From Legionella genomosp. 1 (GTDB taxonomy: Bacteria; Pseudomonadota; Gammaproteobacteria; Legionellales; Legionellaceae), in NCBI GenBank assembly GCA_945867185.1, contig CAMBHM010000034.1, positions 1 through 10,610 of the forward strand: 10,610 bases of DNA. The letters run 5' to 3'. A program made the translations under genes and the position numbers. Under the pieces are notes generated by a model. It had not been told where the DNA came from and made no database searches. It worked only from the letters and a program-made list of their open reading frames with translations. Below, one piece after another: positions 8,896 to 10,610 of this stretch (position 1 is the first letter of the stretch; every line of letters starts with the position of its first letter).

Positions 8896-10212
8896 CTATC
8901 TTACGTGATGCGGATCAAATGCATCTCTTACCGCATCCGCAAACAAATTACTTGCTAAAACCAACGTAAACATCACACCAAATGCTGCCAATACTGGCCA
9001 CCAAACCAATGGATCTCGTGCCAATTCCAATCGAGCTGCATTGATCATATTGCCCCAACTGATAGTCATGGGCGATACCCCAACGCCGACATACGATAAC
9101 ACAGCCTCAGCCAGGACAAGAAAGCTAAAATCTAAAACCAGCGTGATTAAAACAAGATGCATCACATTAGGCAATAGGTGTTTCACAATGATTTTAAAGG
9201 AACCACTACCGAGTACTTTGGCTGCCGATACATACTCCATTTCACGCAGTTTTAAAGTCTCTGCCCGTAACACACGACAAAGACTGGTCCAACTAGTGAT
9301 CCCTAAGATCCCACACAAAGCCAATAACCGCGCATCTGCACTCTCTGCCAATGATGTAAAGGTATCCGGATGATTCGCAATATACGTTTGCATGGAGAGC
9401 ACTGACGCTGTGATAAGCAAGACCCCTGGAATAGAGCTCAACGTGGTATAAATATATTGGATAATATCATCCACAAGCCCACCAAAATAACCAGCAGCAA
9501 TACCCAATAATAAGGCCCATGGCATCATAAATAGGGTTGTTAAAAGACCAATCACCAAACCCGTTCGGATGCTTTTAACGGTATAATATAAGATGTCCTC
9601 CCCAATTTTACCGGTGCCTAGGACATGCAACGCGCGCGACCAGTCATACGTACTTATCAGCACACACACAATCAGCCCAAACGTCATGAGTGCACTTATC
9701 CAGGCACTATTCAGTTTAGAGCGACCAACGAAATAGGTTTGCATCCTCAAGACAAGCAATGCCATTCCTAGTGTAAGTAGCATGCTCATCCAACAGGCAT
9801 GTAGAAATCCAGCACACATAAAATGTTGTTTTTCTTCTGTATTTTTTAGAAATTGAGAGGGATATGTTAAACGTGAAAAAATTTCTTTTGTTCGACCTTG
9901 GACCACATGAATGTCCGGTGAAAATGACCTCAGGGCAAAAGGTACTGAATAAGTCTTTTCATATTGATCCCCCAGTGGAGAGAGTACTGCATCGAGCAAG
10001 GTATGTGCGGGGGTGAGACGAATAGAGTCCATTGTCCCTATCCCTATAAAAAAGAACAAGAAAACCAAGGCGCTTGCTGCCACTGGTTGAGACAATAGCG
10101 AGATCCAAGCACTTCTTACGGGTGGTTTGCGTAAACTCCAAAGCAGGGCCAAACTGCCCAATCCAAAAACAAGCAACAAGCACCAATCCGTCCATAATAA
10201 GTGTCGCATCAT
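8896..10212 (-). CDS. oppC: peptide-type ABC transporter permease, OppC family, with extended N-terminus
   Basis: A 438-aa inner-membrane permease, notably longer than a usual OppC/DppC (about 300 aa). The C-terminal part (about 200-438) is a standard binding-protein-dependent permease domain. It has AAGYFGGLVDD (239-249), the EAA loop EYVSAAKVLG...HLLP (326-348) that docks the ATPase, and the tail DAVRDAFDP. The N-terminal part (about 1-195) has likely membrane helices at about 9-26, 43-60, 135-155 and 168-187, with a roughly 70-residue hydrophilic loop between the second and third. The usual GTDxxGRD signature is changed to LGTGKIGED (198-206). The ATG overlaps the oppB TGA (ATGA), and a second ATG follows immediately. 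GTGAGG upstream may serve as ribosome binding site. The substrate is probably oligopeptide or dipeptide but is not determined by sequence; a YejE/DppC-like role is possible. Confidence 0.8.
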   Translation of the reverse strand: MMRHLLWTDWCLLLVFGLGSLALLWSLRKPPVRSAWISLLSQPVAASALVFLFFFIGIGTMDSIRLTPAHTLLDAVLSPLGDQYEKTYSVPFALRSFSPDIHVVQGRTKEIFSRLTYPSQFLKNTEEKQHFMCAGFLHACWMSMLLTLGMALLVLRMQTYFVGRSKLNSAWISALMTFGLIVCVLISTYDWSRALHVLGTGKIGEDILYYTVKSIRTGLVIGLLTTLFMMPWALLLGIAAGYFGGLVDDIIQYIYTTLSSIPGVLLITASVLSMQTYIANHPDTFTSLAESADARLLALCGILGITSWTSLCRVLRAETLKLREMEYVSAAKVLGSGSFKIIVKHLLPNVMHLVLITLVLDFSFLVLAEAVLSYVGVGVSPMTISWGNMINAARLELARDPLVWWPVLAAFGVMFTLVLASNLFADAVRDAFDPHHVR

Positions 10213-10610
10213 CGAAACCTCACCCTCGGATCAACAAAACAATACGAGATATCGGTCAATAACAAACCCACAATGTAAAGCACCGATCCTAAATAAACCA
10301 TGGCTCTCACGATGGCAAAATCTTGTTGTTGGATCGCATCGATCACATAACTGCCTAATCCAGGCACACCAAAAAAAGATTCCAACACCAAACTGCCCAT
10401 AAATAACGAAGGAATGAGCACCACAACCCCTGTTAAAATAGGCAACAAAGCATTTTTTAAAACATGCCGAGTCAAGATTCGAGACTCCGATACCCCTTTA
10501 GCACGTGCAGTGTTGACATACTCTTTGTGAATTTCTTCTAGAAATAAAGTCCGATACCACCGACTGCCCGCACCAAGACCTCCTACCACGGCAACCAGCA
10601 CGGGTAGCGC
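10209..10610 (-). CDS. oppB: peptide-type ABC transporter permease, OppB family (3' part; 5' end beyond window)
   Basis: The reading frame is open to the right edge of the window (133 residues seen), so the internal GTG at 10601 is not the true start. The visible C-terminal region begins ALPVLVAVVGG and contains the EAA loop EYVNTARAKGVSESRILTRHVLKNALLP, which is shown here in two parts: EYVNTARAKG and RHVLKNALLP. This loop contacts the ATPase subunits. MGSLVLESFFGVPGLGSYV and the terminal DPRVRF are classic OppB/DppB features, and RTLFLEEIHKEYV also recalls YejB. OppB pairs with OppC to form the membrane channel of an ABC importer for peptides. Its stop overlaps the oppC start by 4 nt, so the two are translationally coupled. 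The solute-binding protein and ATPase genes are outside the window. Confidence 0.88.
   Translation of the reverse strand, partial: ALPVLVAVVGGLGAGSRWYRTLFLEEIHKEYVNTARAKGVSESRILTRHVLKNALLPILTGVVVLIPSLFMGSLVLESFFGVPGLGSYVIDAIQQQDFAIVRAMVYLGSVLYIVGLLLTDISYCFVDPRVRFR

Noticed and set aside
1..10610. Search for CRISPR repeats, insertion sequences, tRNA genes, phage or defence genes
   Set aside because: The window is nearly filled by recognisable core genes; no direct repeat series, transposase, integrase or tRNA-like structure was seen by eye.

Overview
The window looks like ordinary chromosome of a gammaproteobacterium with moderate GC content. It carries no mobile element, tRNA, rRNA or CRISPR array that I can see. 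DnaE (1144 aa), AsnRS (467 aa) and the Lol genes are all close in length and motifs to their gammaproteobacterial counterparts. A 4-hydroxyphenylpyruvate dioxygenase gene followed directly by fumarylacetoacetate hydrolase and maleylacetoacetate isomerase recalls the arrangement I remember from Legionella, so Legionellales or a relative is a reasonable guess. That placement is from memory and inference only.

Layout. Plus strand, left part: the last codons of hpd (1-47), then fah (60-1067), maiA (1064-1708) and asnS (1719-3122), all tightly packed. The first three are tyrosine-degradation genes. HPPD makes homogentisate, MaiA isomerises maleylacetoacetate, and Fah cleaves fumarylacetoacetate to fumarate and acetoacetate. 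The ring-opening enzyme homogentisate 1,2-dioxygenase is not in the window. A housekeeping asparaginyl-tRNA synthetase gene sits at the end of this run, 10 nt after maiA.

Minus strand, right part, read from right to left: oppB (3' part only, 10610-10209), oppC (10212-8896) and dnaE (8888-5454) form one closely spaced run. After a 219-nt gap come a LolC/E-family permease gene (5188-3944) and lolD (3951-3268), which overlap by 8 nt. OppB and OppC are permease subunits of a peptide-type ABC importer whose other subunits lie outside the window. The LolC/E-type permease and LolD would extract lipoproteins from the inner membrane for transfer to the periplasmic carrier LolA. DnaE is the replicative polymerase alpha subunit. 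asnS and lolD converge on a 145-nt gap without an obvious terminator.

Points worth a second look: dnaE placed directly behind a peptide-permease operon; an OppC homologue with an extra N-terminal membrane region of about 190 residues and a changed GTD/GRD signature; a single LolC/E permease paired with LolD (a possible LolDF-type exporter); and a perfect DnaA-box sequence inside an inverted repeat in the dnaE/lol gap. I do not see a convincing new biological system here.
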